DNA from: Hemileia vastatrix
Lineage: Eukaryota; Basidiomycota; Pucciniomycetes; Pucciniales; Zaghouaniaceae
Assembly: GCA_030280995.1 (NCBI GenBank)
Contig: JASXTE010000016.1
Span: 26,621,501-26,685,500 of the forward strand
DNA length: 64,000 nucleotides
Direction of reading: 5' to 3'
A program made the translations under genes and the position numbers. Position 1 is the stretch's first letter; each line of letters starts with the position of its first letter. The notes under the pieces were generated by a model. The model was given only the letters and a program-made list of their open reading frames with translations, was not told the DNA's origin and did no database searches. Shown one piece after another: positions 1 through 12,400 of this stretch.

Positions 1-1535
1 CCATATTGCTCAGTGAATCCTTCTTGAAGCACATCAAGTTTAGACCTCCATGGATCTGCTAATTGAACCGATATCCCCCTTTGAATCTTTTTTGGAAGAG
101 ACAAAATTGCATCCTTTGTTCTATGTAGGCTTATGACTTTCATTAAGTGATTGATTAATTTAATAGAATTAGCCTTTCCTTTTTGCAAACCTGGAAAAAG
201 GAAATTCTTCCATAACCAGTCTTCTTGCCACTTTTTGATTCTAAGAAAAAATATGAGACTTTGAAGGTAAGTGGGCCTGTTCTGAAGTGGAGTTCCAGTC
301 AAGCATAGTCGGTGTTGGGATTCCAAGTCAAATATTGTTTGAGCCCTCTGCCAGTAACGATTTTTAATGTAACTAAAAGAATATTTATAAAAATTGATTA
401 TAAAAATTAAGTTTTAAGTTTTAGATATAGAAATGGGCACTAACTGAGCTTCATCTAAAACAACTCTATACCAAAAGAGCTTTTGAGTCACCGGTATCTT
501 TTTTTGGCTTTGATTTTTTGACATTGTTGGGCTAGCTGTTTCATAGGTCATTAAAACAATAGCAGTGTCCTGTAGCTCATTGACGTTAGTATTTTGACAA
601 TCCTTCCCATAAAGAACCTTGAAAGGAAGCGCATTATCTTCAAAGTGCACACTAATTTCATTGATCCAATTCGATAGTGTTGCCAGGGGGCATATAATCA
701 GTGTGGCTGAACTCCGATTAATACCTTCTTGATTTTCCAATACCTGGAATTGTCTTGCTTCACTTTGAGTTGCACTTATAAGAGAAAGAGTTGAAAGCGT
801 CTTTCCCAAACCCATATCATCAGCAAGTATTGACCCATTTCTTTCAGGGGTTAATTTATTGTTAGGAAACTGATCTTTATAGTCATTGAATCCAGTTCTA
901 AGCCAATGGTTGTCCTGGTGCCTCCACATGATATCCAACTTTTCCTTTAACATTCGTTCATTGTCAATCATAAAATTTATTGCTTGAAGTTGATGTGTTT
1001 TGAGAACTGATTTGATTCCTCGGATAAGTTGATCAGCTTTCCAATCTTGACTACTCTGAGATATTTGGAAAGAGCCTTCAAAAAATACATGCGGGATATT
1101 AAAAAAGATAGTGGAGTCGTAGTTCAGGATCGGACATAAATTGATTTGAGCAGAAGAAAATGCTTCTTTAGCAAGACTGATTAGTGTACTTGAAGAAAAG
1201 AGGCATCCCCAAAGTTGATACTGATTACCAAAAACTGGAACCAAGTAAGCATGAAAATAGAAAGGCTTCATAGGATTCAAGGCATTTCTTTGATTTAAAT
1301 GGTGAGATCCAGACCCAATTTTACCCAATAGTGGTCCAATGTGCTGACTCTGCACTTGAGAAAGATTACCGACAAGGGTTGGTTTTCTTTCTTCAAATAG
1401 TCCAAAAATATGAACATTCAAATGGCCTCGCTGTAAAATCGTGGGGGTTGGTGAGTTTTGAAATCTTGAAATTACATTCATATAAATTTGATCAATCGTT
1501 ATTGAGAACTTTTCAACACATCTGAGACTTGACAT
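1..1535 (-). CDS. SNF2-family (RAD5/HLTF-like) helicase-like ATPase, 3' part outside window
   Basis: Probable DNA-dependent chromatin-remodelling or repair ATPase of the SNF2 superfamily, expected to act in the nucleus. Exon 1 (1535 down to 445) starts at an ATG that is also recognisable in the decayed paralogue at 61-63 kb. It encodes about 370 residues: a divergent N-terminal half, a Q-like segment (HQLQAINFM), Walker A (DDMGLGKT, near nt 800-830), motif Ia (LIICPLATLSNW) and the beginning of motif II (DEA). A 72-nt intron (444 to 373, donor GTTAGT, acceptor TTTTAG) divides the DEAH box. Splicing gives DEAHYIKN. Exon 2 (372 to 1) continues with the typical LTGTPLQN motif III and a segment ending LSLPKK, and is open to the window edge. 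The C-terminal helicase lobe lies outside. No in-frame stop is seen, so it could be functional. The family assignment is strong; the subfamily is inferred from the divergent N-terminus and spacing. Confidence 0.88.
373..444 (-). other. Intron inside the DEAH box of the SNF2-like gene
   Basis: Read on the minus strand, the exon ends ..GATGAAGCTCA before GTTAGT, and resumes after TTCTTTTAG with TTACATTAAAAAT. The splice restores DEA-H-YIKN, the standard helicase motif II followed by the conserved IKN. The paralogue at 62.3 kb has a donor (GTAAGT) at the same codon, which supports the intron being real and ancestral. Confidence 0.85.
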
Positions 1536-2380
1536 ATTAAGTAAGAATAGTATCTAAAGATAGTGGTTGTTAAAAGATGAATTGAAGCAAAAAATGAATA
1601 ATCAGTTTTGAATAAAACGACAAAATAACTTTTTAGTATATGCTATGCTAAGCTCATAATTCTTTCACATGTATTATTATTATCTTTTTAATAAATATTG
1701 GAAGTAAATCAATGATAACTGAAATGAATAATATGGCTTAAAAATAAATCTTGAGCCTATAGAGTAAATTTTGGTTTGTGGAGGAAGAAAAATTTCTCAA
1801 TAAAAATGTGCTTTATTGTTACATTATAATCACAAAATAGAATAATTTCACTCTTATTACACTTATTTATGTTTTTGTCTAATAGTAAAATGCTTTAGAT
1901 GTCAGTTCAAAATCCAAATTGAAACTACTACCTAGAACAATGTCTTGATACTAACATTCGTTTTGTAAGTCTTTGGACAGACACTTATGGTGATCTCAAT
2001 AATATTAAAATTGATTTGAATTGTATGTTTTATCAAATATCTATGTAGTCTAGTGTAATAATTGAGATACTACAGTTTAAACTTCTGTTACCAGCTTGGC
2101 AAGAAAATATATGTAGATATTCTTAGAACAAATATCAAATTTGGCTTTCCACAAGATGGGAAAGTGAATATTATGATATGTTAAGTGATATGTTCAAGCT
2201 TTTCTCAATCTGTTCTCAGCTCAAAATCAAAGTAATCACCAAGCTCCAAGAAACCTTTGATTGATTTCTGTTGAACCTAGGTGTAACTTATTACCAAATC
2301 TTTGTCCAATTAATTTAAATCTGGTTTCACAATGAACTCCCAACAGCCTTCCAACAGCTTTCCAACCACTTCCCAACATT
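1536..2380. other. No gene recognised (upstream of SNF2-like gene)
   Basis: AT-rich spacer with no convincing coding frame on either strand. It should hold the promoter of the SNF2-like gene, but no motif stands out. Near 2336-2375 the short motif CCCAACAGCCTTCCAACAG recurs in degenerate form just before the truncated Copia element begins. Confidence 0.5.
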
Positions 2381-2389
2381 TTTAAATGA

Positions 2390-2411
2390 GGGGTATTGCT
2401 AGCAATACCCC
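2390..2411. repeat. 22-bp perfect palindrome at the truncation point of the Copia fragment
   Basis: The half-site GGGGTATTGCT is followed directly by its reverse complement, with no mismatches and no spacer. It lies exactly where recognisable Copia coding sequence begins. It could be a hairpin scar of a truncation or insertion event, or chance. Confidence 0.6.
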
Positions 2412-3600
2412 CCCATTTTTTCTGTGGTGAATCTTCATATCAAAATTAATGAAACAATTTATTTCAAACAACCAGAAGGATTTTTGAATGGAAATCCATC
2501 CCAAGTGTGCCCTCTTAAGAAGGTCCTTTATGGCACAAAACAAGCCACTAGGTGCTGGTGGTTTCATTTAGCAGGAATTCTTGAAACTTAAGGATATGTG
2601 AGTAGTAAACACGATTCTAGTTTCTATGTTTTCAAAAATGACAAAACTACTGGGATCATTTGGGTACATGTTGATGATGGAGTCGTTACATGTAGTAATG
2701 AATCCACAATGACTAAACTGCAGAATGATCTAAACAGAAGAGTAAAAATGAAATGGATTGACACTTTAGATTCAGTTGTAGGGCTAAAAGTAGAGCAAAA
2801 TAATTATGGGTTTTCTTTATCACAGCCATTTCTGATCAACAGAATTCTTAAGGACTTCAATGAAACCAGTATGAAAGCTACGTCACCACTTCCAAAAAAC
2901 ATAAACATATCATCACTGAAGACTTCTGGTGCATACAACTCAACAAAATTTTTATCAATTATAGGTGCTTTTACCTATCTGGTTGCAGGATCCAGACCAG
3001 ATTAGCTTTTCCAGTTAATTTTTTTTAGCTAGATTTGAATATGCACCTGGGGATGAAGAATGGAAAGCTCTAAATTATTTATTAAGATATTTGGAATTCA
3101 CTTGAAAACTAAAACTAAATCTTTTTCCAGGGAAAGGCAAAATTAACACTGTTTCATACTCTGATGCTACATGGGGAGGAGAATTTCAATGTTCAAAAAA
3201 TGGCCATGTCCTTTTCATTAACGGGTTTCCAGTTCTTTGGCAATCAAAGCAACAATCCACAGTTGCTCTGGTGACTTTGGATTCTGAGTATATTTTTTTA
3301 GCAAACACAACAAGGCAATTTTTATGGTTGAGAAATTTATTGTTAGATTTGTGTGATAGTTTAACTCCAACCAAAATGTTCTGCAATAATAAGAGTGTAA
3401 TAGTTACTGCTACTGATAATCCCAGTGAAAAACAATCTAGACATATAGAATGGACATTTTATTTTGAAAACAAACAAATTAAACAAAACAAAATCACAAT
3501 ACAATGGTTACCTTCTGCCTCTCAAATAGCTGACTTACTAACTAAATCACCTGGTCCTAATGTATGGAAGGAAAAAAGCGTACTCTATGTGTTTTTTAAT
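2412..3600 (+). pseudogene. Ty1/Copia pol fragment: C-terminal reverse transcriptase and RNase H
   Basis: Translation gives the Copia RT segment YFKQPEGF, then LKKVLYGTKQATRCW, then a palm motif with the catalytic dyad in IIWVHVDDGV (about nt 2655-2685). RNase H follows: a YSDATWGG core near 3160-3180 and the usual C-terminal RHIEWTFYFENK with QIADLLTKSPG. The integrase, gag and N-terminal RT are absent, so the copy is 5'-truncated at about 2412. In-frame stops are present, for example TAA after LAGILET near 2588 and TAG after AGSRPD near 3002. A long T-rich tract at 3595-3675 follows the last coding segment. Family assignment is strong; the element is inactive. Confidence 0.87.
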
Positions 3601-3706
3601 TTAATTTTTGCTTTACTTATTTTCTATTTCATTTTATTTTTTTTATTTTTTTCTTTCTTCTTTCTTTTATTTCTTATGGCTGTGGGAAACTTGCAACGGG
3701 TGGGGG

Positions 3707-3811
3707 TGTTATGTACATAGTTATGTCTTAGCTAGTTTCCCTATTTAAACCTATGGGAATCTCATCTGTACCTTTTCTCCCGTTCCACTCAGAGTAGAGT
3801 TACTGACACAG
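3707..3811 (+). mobile_element. Copia 3' LTR candidate (start clear, end approximate)
   Basis: A purine-rich tract (AACGGGTGGGGG, about 3695-3706) precedes TGTTATGTACATAG, the usual arrangement of polypurine tract then LTR beginning with TG. A CTATTTAAAC box near 3740 could be a TATA element. The end is placed tentatively at ACTGACACA near 3811. No second LTR is present to confirm the boundaries. Confidence 0.5.
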
Positions 3812-3854
3812 TTCTTATAGAAACCTCAAAAAAGGACATGGGATGTGGGGTAAC

Positions 3855-4630
3855 TACATGCAGTCCTTGGCAGGTGCTAGCATGGGCAAATACTTGACTA
3901 ATTTAGGCAAATTTAAGCGTGGTAGTGAATTAAAGTGCCAAACTTGAGGTTATTAATGAAATTAATGCATATAATAAGGTCAATGCACTTTATAATTAAA
4001 TTAGAACACTAAATAAGTGACTGTTGCTAATTTTAGCATGTTTCCCAAAAGTGGGAATCTAATGTGGGATAAGTATAGTGTGAAAAATCTGAATTTGTTA
4101 AAAATGAAGCTATTGACATGGGAAAAATGCTGGCAGTATGTGGCCAGTAGACAGAAGCCATTTCTAGCATAAAAAACACCGATTTTGAAAAGTGTTATTT
4201 TTATACATTTTAATAGCCAAATCAATTGTTCTAATTAAGATAAATTGATCTGTCAAAGCACATTTGTGATAATATCAATTTTATAGCACATATATCCAAC
4301 TTGTAAGTGATTTAAAGCACATTTCTTGTTTTTTCCATAAAATAATGAAAATAACAGATTTAAGTCTACTTAAAAATTATGTAGCCTTACGGTTAAGGCT
4401 CTTAAGACTACCCTTAAATATTCCAACTTAATATTAAGTACATCAGACTTATAAAAGGTGGATATATGCATGTATATAAGGTGTTATAATGGAAAATATT
4501 GTATTTGATCATTAATTTCACTTATGTATACAGCTTGTGTCCTTCTAATTATTGTTCCCATGTATATTCCATGTGATTAACAGAATTTATAAGTACTTAT
4601 TACTCAGTCCTAGAGATCTCCAGGCTGACA
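3855..4630 (-). mobile_element. Lone LTR related to element B (or B's displaced 3' LTR)
   Basis: Read on the minus strand, this begins TGTCAGCCTGGAGATCTC at 4630. It matches the first ~120 bases of the LTR start seen at 14402 (element B), including a shared block ATAAGTACTTATAAATT. The far end is tentatively 3855, because the pentamer GTAAC at 3850-3854 equals the pentamer at 4631-4635. The last two bases would then be TA rather than the canonical CA, so this boundary is uncertain. No coding sequence is seen. It may be a solo LTR, or the remainder of B's 3' LTR separated from B by the insertion of A. Confidence 0.5.
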
Positions 4631-4635
4631 GTAAC
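4631..4635 (+). other. Left target-site duplication GTAAC of element A
   Basis: GTAAC immediately precedes the TG of the 5' LTR. The same five bases follow the CA of the 3' LTR at 14256-14260. A 5-bp duplication is normal for Ty3/gypsy integrase. Confidence 0.85.
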
Positions 4636-5775
4636 TGTCAGCCAGGCTATTCCAGGAGTCCAGTAAATGATATGTAACTTATAAAACCTGAAAGAGTGGG
4701 TAAGAATTGTATTTAATGAATATAAATTATTATTTTATTGCATAATAAAATTATATAAGTATTTTATTATATACAAGTGTTATATTAATTTTATTGGTTA
4801 TATAAATTTTTATATACATTTAAATTGAACAAAATATAATATATTCTACAAATAATGGCGCAATTTTATGTTACTTAATAATTATAAATTTATATTTAAT
4901 TAATTGAAAAACATATATTATAATTATAAGTGTAAAATTGACTTATAATATATGTAAATTAATTATTTAAATTTATATATTAAATAAACACCTTTCATAT
5001 AATACTAAACAATAATTAATGACGCTTCTTTTTGACCCTTAATTGTGTCAGGAAAAACCAATTAATTAATTTATACTAAATTGAGATTAATTACATGTTT
5101 TTTTGCGTCAAAGTATTTTTTGTTTCACTTAAAATATCCTTAAATCAGACTGTACTATCTGTTTGGAATTATTTTTCTCATAGTTCCTATGTTCCAATCT
5201 TGTTTAGTTATTCACTATTTTTACTTACTGATTTGGGAATTAATGGCGGGAAAATTGGATTCTTAATTGGGGTTTTAATTATTTGTTTCATGTTTTTCTC
5301 TACATTGTTATGTTTCATTTACTCTTTGATATATTTGTTTTATTCTATTCTAACTATTGTATTTACAAACATAGTGGCGCTTCAGAGGACCCATTGCCTA
5401 TAAAAGGGCCTTGGATAATCCCCTGTAGGAGCATCACTTACCATACACTCAACAATTTAAAAGATAATTTTATCAGGTTTATTATTATTTTTATTAGTAC
5501 TACCATCTAATTAAAAATTCTCAATAACAAATTAAAGGTTGCCTTAAGTCTGATAGGAATTATAGTGTTTGCCGCGCAGAACTCTTACTTAAATAATATT
5601 AATATTAAATAAACCCTCAAATTGTTCATCTCCCAACTCACTCGTCGTTGTTTCATTTTAAATAAATTATTTTTATTACTACTTTTATTTTTCTATTTAC
5701 CTTTAGTATCTTTTCCTATTTGTTTCTCTTCTTTTTTGTTCCTTTTCTTTCCCTCTTCTAGACAACTGACCAACA
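4636..5775 (+). repeat. 5' LTR of element A
   Basis: 1140 bp, TG...CA ends, extremely AT-rich. It is repeated almost identically at 13117-14255. It carries a TATA box at 5399 and an AATAAA-like signal near 5660. Small open frames inside it (for example 5095-5403) are present in both LTRs but look like chance frames in AT-rich DNA. Confidence 0.92.
5399..5407 (+). promoter_or_regulatory. LTR TATA box
   Basis: TATAAAAGG lies in a locally GC-richer context and is identical in the 3' LTR at 13879-13887. It is the likely core promoter for the genomic RNA, with transcription starting roughly 25-35 bases downstream. The start has not been mapped. Confidence 0.7.
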
Positions 5776-6469
5776 ACTGGGGGCCTTTCCAAACGACGAC
5801 GACAATTGAGCCTGGCAACAAACGACAAAACGCACGGACCACCTAGCAAAAACAATACTTTTGCCGCGACTGTGTTTTGAACTTGGGTTCTATTTCTTAG
5901 TTTTATAATATATTAATTCTTATATCATTTTGAAGTGATTTTTTGATCACTATAGTAAGTTCACCTTTGCATCTCTCACTCATATTACTATATTTTTACT
6001 GCAATAACAGTGATTGTGGCTTAATTGCTGATTCACTCAGTGTAAGTGTTCAATTATTATAATTTTTTTTTCCTAGTTGACCATTATAGAGTGTTAATTC
6101 CTCTTAGTCCTAGAAGAATTAACATTTTTTATTAATACAAATTGAATTATTAATTTAATTTTTTTATTATTATTAATTATTGTTAATTTTGGTTGACTTA
6201 AAAGTACATTGTGCTTAGTCCCAAATATATTGCCATATTTAATATTGGTAATTAATTGGTTGAATTAACTTGATTGTTATTCCCAATTTAACCTTGCAAT
6301 CCATTTTTTTTTAAATTAATTTTTTATAATTATTACTTTATATTGAAAATTTTTTTTTCTATAATTTAATTAATAAATATTTTTTTATTATTTGGAGCAA
6401 TTATTGACTAACTTTTATTATTTTTTTTTAAAAAAAAAATAAGAAGTAAATTAAAATCTTCCCACTAGT
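5776..6469 (+). other. Untranslated leader of element A
   Basis: Between the 5' LTR and the first gag ATG. The sequence right after the LTR (ACTGGGGGCC at 5776-5785) is where a primer-binding site should be, but I cannot assign a tRNA. The remainder is AT-rich with no gene. Confidence 0.55.
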
Positions 6470-9400
6470 ATGTCCAACAATTTGGCAGAAAAAATGGATA
6501 ACATGCAAGTGGATGAAATAGAAATTGACTATGATGCTGACACTGTAAGTTCTTCTAAAGTTGGTCATAAAAAATCTTATGCTAACACAAAGAATTCACA
6601 TACTGCAGGATGTGGAAATGACAGGAAATGCAAACAAACCAAACCCCCTTCCCCCAGTACCACAGAAGGAAATAAAGCCTCTAGTGCCTCAAGAAGGTCT
6701 TCCAAAAGGCTTCAAAATAAAAAAGCTTCCTCTGCCACAACAAATCAGCAACCTATCCAGTCATATAAAAGAGTTGAAGACAGAAAATATGACGTACAAA
6801 GACCTTGTGGGATCAGTTCCAAGAACTCAGGAACCAGATTCAGGCCCAGGCCCCTCTTCAGTTGCCTCCCAATCAGCCTCAGTTTCAGGCTCAACCTTCA
6901 CAGCCACCCAGCTCAACCATCCAAAATCCAAATACTATGGAAGTAGAGAAATGGAAATGGGATTATCTAATGAGTCACTACCAACAGAATGTGCAACACC
7001 CTCCTCATCATCAGCCTGGCCCATCCAGAACACCCAATTTCCATCCACCTCCTCATCCCTACCAACAAGGCAGGAGAAAGAAGGCCCAAGCACAATCCCA
7101 AACCCAGTCCCAGGGGAAGTTTCCTCCTCTGCCATGGTAAGTAATTTGGTTGATAGTCACTTGGGTATGTTTTCTAATAAATCTTCTTCTGCAGGTAATA
7201 TTATTGAACATGGTGAAAGAACAGTTAAACCTGTTAAACGACAGCTTCCTGTAACTAGTAGCCCTATTGATGTAATTAGCAAATTGTCATTTGATGAACC
7301 TTTACATTTAACTTCTACATCTTTAATTAATCCTTCTCTTGCAATTAAAAATGATTCTGTTCCCCCTGAAATCTATACCTTAATTGAAAAAACTTCTGAG
7401 GAAATATTGAAAGATACCCTTGATTTTAATATTGTGAAAGACAAACATGTGAGAGATGTGTTAATCCATGAAAATGATAGATTAAATAATTTACACTTGC
7501 AATGTAAAGTGAGTTCTTCTGTACAAGATACAGCTTATTTAAAAATCAAAGAAACCTTGAATATTGTTCTTAGTCAACAAAAACAAATAAGAAGTGACCA
7601 TAGAGCTATCTCAGATAGAAATATCAGTCTACATAAGACCTTGAGTGAATTGAAACCCCTTATTGAAGAAAATTATTCATTCAAAAATGAAATAAAATCT
7701 CTGAAAAATGAGTTTAAAAAGCTAAAAAATGATTTCCATGCACTAAGTACCAAACACTCAGTTTCTGAGGACAGAAATGTTCAATCTCTTGCAAAAGTAA
7801 ATGACCAGATGTCTGAAATTCCAAGAATAAGAAACTATGTGTCTGACCTGCAGGAAACGTTCTCAACCTTAACAATCAATAATGAATTAAATGAGATTTC
7901 TGTAAATAAGCTGCTTAAAAATAAAGGGAAAAAAACTGAGCAAAGTTCATCCTTTCTTCCTCATATTTCAACCATTAAACAAACTGACAATGAGTCTGTA
8001 AAATCTTTTGCTACTAGCAAAAAATCTTGTGATGGTCATGCACCAGCTGTTTCTGTAAATAATGAAATTTCTGAACACCTGGCTAAACTTCAGGAATTAT
8101 TAATAATAAATAATTCAAACCAAAAAGTGGACCATCCCAGTAGTCAGAAAAATTGGCCTAAGTTAGACCAATATCCTGCCTTTGATGGTGATTCTTCCTC
8201 TGATTGGCAACACTTTATCCAAAGAATTGATAATTTAAAGAGATCTTATAAACTACCTGATGAGGAAATTGTTTCTAAGCTAATTTCTTTATTTTCCAAT
8301 GTAGCCTTGATGTGGTATGAATCTGTCCTTTTAGATAACAATCATTATACATGGAATGATTGGAAATCCTTGATTGAGAATCAGTTTGGTGGTTCAAAAT
8401 TCAGGTTAGCTCAGCAGAGACTGTATGAGAATACTAGATATGTATCCTCCTCTGTTGAAAAGCCCATTGTTTTTCTGATGAAAATAACTAAAATCCTTAG
8501 AGCAATTGATCCAAAGATGGATTATGATATTTGGAGAGATAAAATCTTGTATAAATTACCAAATTCTCTTAGGGATTTGATTGTTGCTAGAACTGAGCAT
8601 GTAAGGGAAAATTCTTCTTTCATTAATATCTGTAATGAAGTACTGCTCAACCATAGATATGAACCAAAGAATTACCTTGGTAAATCTAATAATGATCAGA
8701 ATAAACCTTCTATAAAGCTCCCAGAAAAATCTGGTAAACCCTCTGCCCCAGTTGCACCTAAAAAATATGCAACAAATACTTGTTATAAATGTAACAAACC
8801 GTGGCAGAAGGGTCATGTTTGTGACAAGAGAATTCATCTTGTTGAACAAAATGAAGACACTGATGAAGTTGAACTTGATGTCAATAATTCTTCCAGTGAC
8901 TGTGAAAGTAATATCTCCTATGACAATGAATCTGTTAAAGATGTTTTAATGTTGGAACATGATGTCCATTATTTAAATAATATATCTGAAGATTGTGTAT
9001 TGAATTTATCTTCAGTGAAAAATGCTGAGATAATTAAAGATATTACTAACAATTCTATTCCTATATCCCCTTTAAAGGCACCTGTTATCATTAATGGTAA
9101 AAATGTTGATGTAGTTCTTGATTCTGGTGCTGGAGGAAGTGTAGTATCTGAAAAAGCTTTGGCTTCAGTGGATAAGGAATATTTGAGTAAATTATTACCT
9201 ATAACTTCTGAAAAATGGAGAGGGTATGGTTCTACCTTATTTCCTATTGGCAAATACAAAACCTCTGTATTCTTCAAATATAATGGTGGTTTTGTCAGAG
9301 CTATTTGTGAGTCTGTTGTCATGAAAAATGATAATTTGAGAAATTGGTTTATTATGGGAAATGATATTTTAACCATGTTTGGTGTGAAACTGGACCCAGC

Positions 9401-12400
9401 AAATAATTGCTTTACCTTAGGAATGAATGGGAAAAGAAAATTCAAAATTTCCTCTCCTAGAACTTCTGGGCATTTGTTGAAATCTTGTAACTCACTGATC
9501 CAGTGTAAAGGTAGAACAACAACTGAAATGTATGATTTATTACATGAAATAAATACCGCTTCTTTTGGTGATCAGTTGACTAGTGAACAAAAGGATTCTA
9601 TTTTTGCCTCTATTACCTCTTTCCCTATGGCTTTTGCTCATGGTTCTCATGTGTTGGGAATTGTTCAGGAAGAGATGAAAATTACCTTATCCTGTAATTT
9701 GAGTGATATTCCTCCTTCCCTTAAGAAAAAACCATATCCTGCTTCTCCATCAAAAAGAAAAGATATTGAAGATAATATTGAAACATTATTGAAAATGAAT
9801 ATCATTGAGAAAGTGGATGTCACCCCCAAATATTGTGTCATCTCACCAGTCTTAATTTCTTATGAAAAAGATAAAGCTAGATTATGTGGAGATTACAGAG
9901 CTTTAAATACTTATACTGTTGATGATATTTATCCTTTACCCAGAATTAATTCAATACATGCTACCTTGCAAGGTGAAAAATTTATTAGTTGTCTGGATGG
10001 TAATAAAGGTTATCATCAAGTTCCAGTTGAAAAAAATTCTCAAAATTTTTTGCTTATTGCTACTCATATGGGAATATATAAGTATGTTAGGATGCCATTT
10101 GGCCCTAAAAATGCTCCTTCAGTTTTCCAGAAAGTCATGGATAACACTTTCCATCAAGAAATTATTGAAGGTTGGCTCATGGTTTATATTGATGATATTA
10201 TTGTTTTTTCTAAAACTTTTGATGAACGTATGATTCACTTGAATAGAGTTTTCCAAAAAATGGATGAAATCAATATGACCTTATCTTTAAAAAAGTGTAA
10301 ATTTGGTTTTCAATCTTTGAAAGTCCTTGGCCATGTTGTGTCAGGCTTACAAATTTGTGTAGACCATAATAAAGTTGCTGCCATTCAAAATGTGAAAGCA
10401 CCAACTTCTGTAAGAAAAATCCAAAGTTTTTTGGGTATGTGTGGCTATTATAGACAATATATTAAAAATTATCAGGTCATAGCCTTGCCTCTTACAAAAC
10501 TGACCAGAAAAGATGTTGCTTTTCTCTGGAATAATGACTGTCAAAAAGCTTTTTATACATTAAAAAGTTGCTTAATGACAGCCCCTATATTGGCTCTTCC
10601 AGATTTTAACAAGCCATTTGTCCATTATACAGATGCTAGCTTTATTGGTCTGGGTGCTGCCCTTCACCAAAAGCAAATTATTAATGATAAATCCTCAGAA
10701 GTTGTAATTTGTTATATTTCAAGAACCTTAAGAAATAGTGAATTGAAATATGGTGCCACTCAATTGGAGTGTTTAGCAGTTGTTTGGGCTCTTGAGAAAC
10801 TTCATTACTATTTGGATTACCAAAAATTTGAGTTGGTAACTGACTGTAGTGCTGTAAAGTCCCTCTTAAACCTAAAGACACCTAACAGACATATGTTCAG
10901 GTGGCAACTTGCTGTTCAAGAATACAGAGGAAGGATGACAATTATCCATAGATCTGGAAATGTTCACTCTAATGTTGATATGCTCTCCAGATTGCCTCTG
11001 CCAAATAATGACTCAAATCCTGCTTATGTACCTGAAGATTATACTGTTCATATCCATGGTATATTTATAGTTTATATGGAAGAGGAGTTATTACAATTAA
11101 TACTGGATTCATATGATAAAGATTCTGATTTAAATAAATTAGTTACTATCTTAAATGATCCTAAGAATGCTTCAATTCAAGCATTAATAAAAACTCTTCC
11201 TGTAAAGTACCAAAATGCTTCAAATAAAGGAAAGTTCTCTATTGAAGATGGTTATATATATTATAGAAGGAAGCTTACCAATGTAATTGTAATTCCTCCT
11301 TCAATGAAAGAAACTATCCTCAAACTTTGTCATGATGACATATTAGCTGGTCATTTTGATCTTGAAAAAACATTGATTAGAATCAAAAACACTGCATGGT
11401 GGGCTAATATGTCTGAAGACACAAAATTATATGTTGAATCTTATGATTCATGCCAAAAATCTAAAAGGTTAACAGGTAAGAGAGCAGGGTTATTACAACA
11501 TATTGAAGCACCTAGTGCTCCCTGGCAAATCATTAATATGGATTTTGTCACTGGTCTTCCTGTTGCAGGTAAAGACAGATTTAACTCTTGTTGGGTAATA
11601 GTGGATAGATTCACAAAAATGTGCAAATTTATTCCAACCCACAAAGATGTATCCACCAAAGAATTAGCTTTCTTATGGTGGTATTACATGTTTAATATTA
11701 TTGGTTTCCCAAAAGCCATTATCTCTGATAGGGATCCAAAATTCACTTCTGAGTTTTGGACCTCTTTGATGGATATTTGTGGCTGTGAGTTAAAATTGTC
11801 TACAGCTCACCATCCTCAGACTGATGGTCTAGCTGAAAGAATGATTCAAACTCTGGAAGATATGATTAGAAGGTATTGTGCCTTTGGTTTAGAATATAAA
11901 GACAATGACAGATTTACTCATGATTGGGTCACTCTTTTGCCTGGTCTTGAATTTGCATATAATAGCACTGTTCATTCTGTCACTGAGAAAAAGCCTTTTG
12001 AGCTTTGGTTAGGTTATGTCCCAAACACTCCTGCTCAGATTCTCAATAATAAATTACCTAAGTTGGAACTACACCCTGGTGTAAAATCTTTTATGCAAAT
12101 GCAACAGCTATGCAGAAAACATGCTCAGAGTTGTATTGATAAAGCATTTGAATATGAAAAGAAAAGATGGGATAAATCCCATAAAAAATACACATTTAAC
12201 AAGGGTGATGAAGTTTTGATCTCTACTGTCCATTTCAATTTACAAGGTAACCACAAATTAAAAGATCCTTTTGTAGGACCATTTGTTGTTAAAAGAATGG
12301 CTGGTGATAATGCAGTAGAAGTTGTATTGTATTCTCCATATGATAGGAAACATCCTGTCTTTCCCATTTCTTTGCTTAAGCCTTATACTTCCAACAGTGA

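Noticed and set aside
5095..5510. Small frames inside the 5' LTR of element A (repeated at 13575-13990)
   Set aside because: Present in both LTRs only because the LTRs are copies; composition is that of AT-rich DNA and frames overlap the TATA box region.
6609..6946. Continuation of the exon-1 frame (6470-6946) as a separate 158-residue protein
   Set aside because: It arises from not removing the intron; the splice at 6545-6608 joins exon 1 to gag-pol in frame.
7137..7194. Second intron candidate (GTAAGT ... TTCTGCAG) in gag-pol
   Set aside because: Removal of 58 nt would break the gag-pol frame, and no alternative frame continues downstream.
8556..9445. Minus-strand frames opposite element A gag-pol
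   Set aside because: Shadows of the long plus-strand gene; no recognisable domains.
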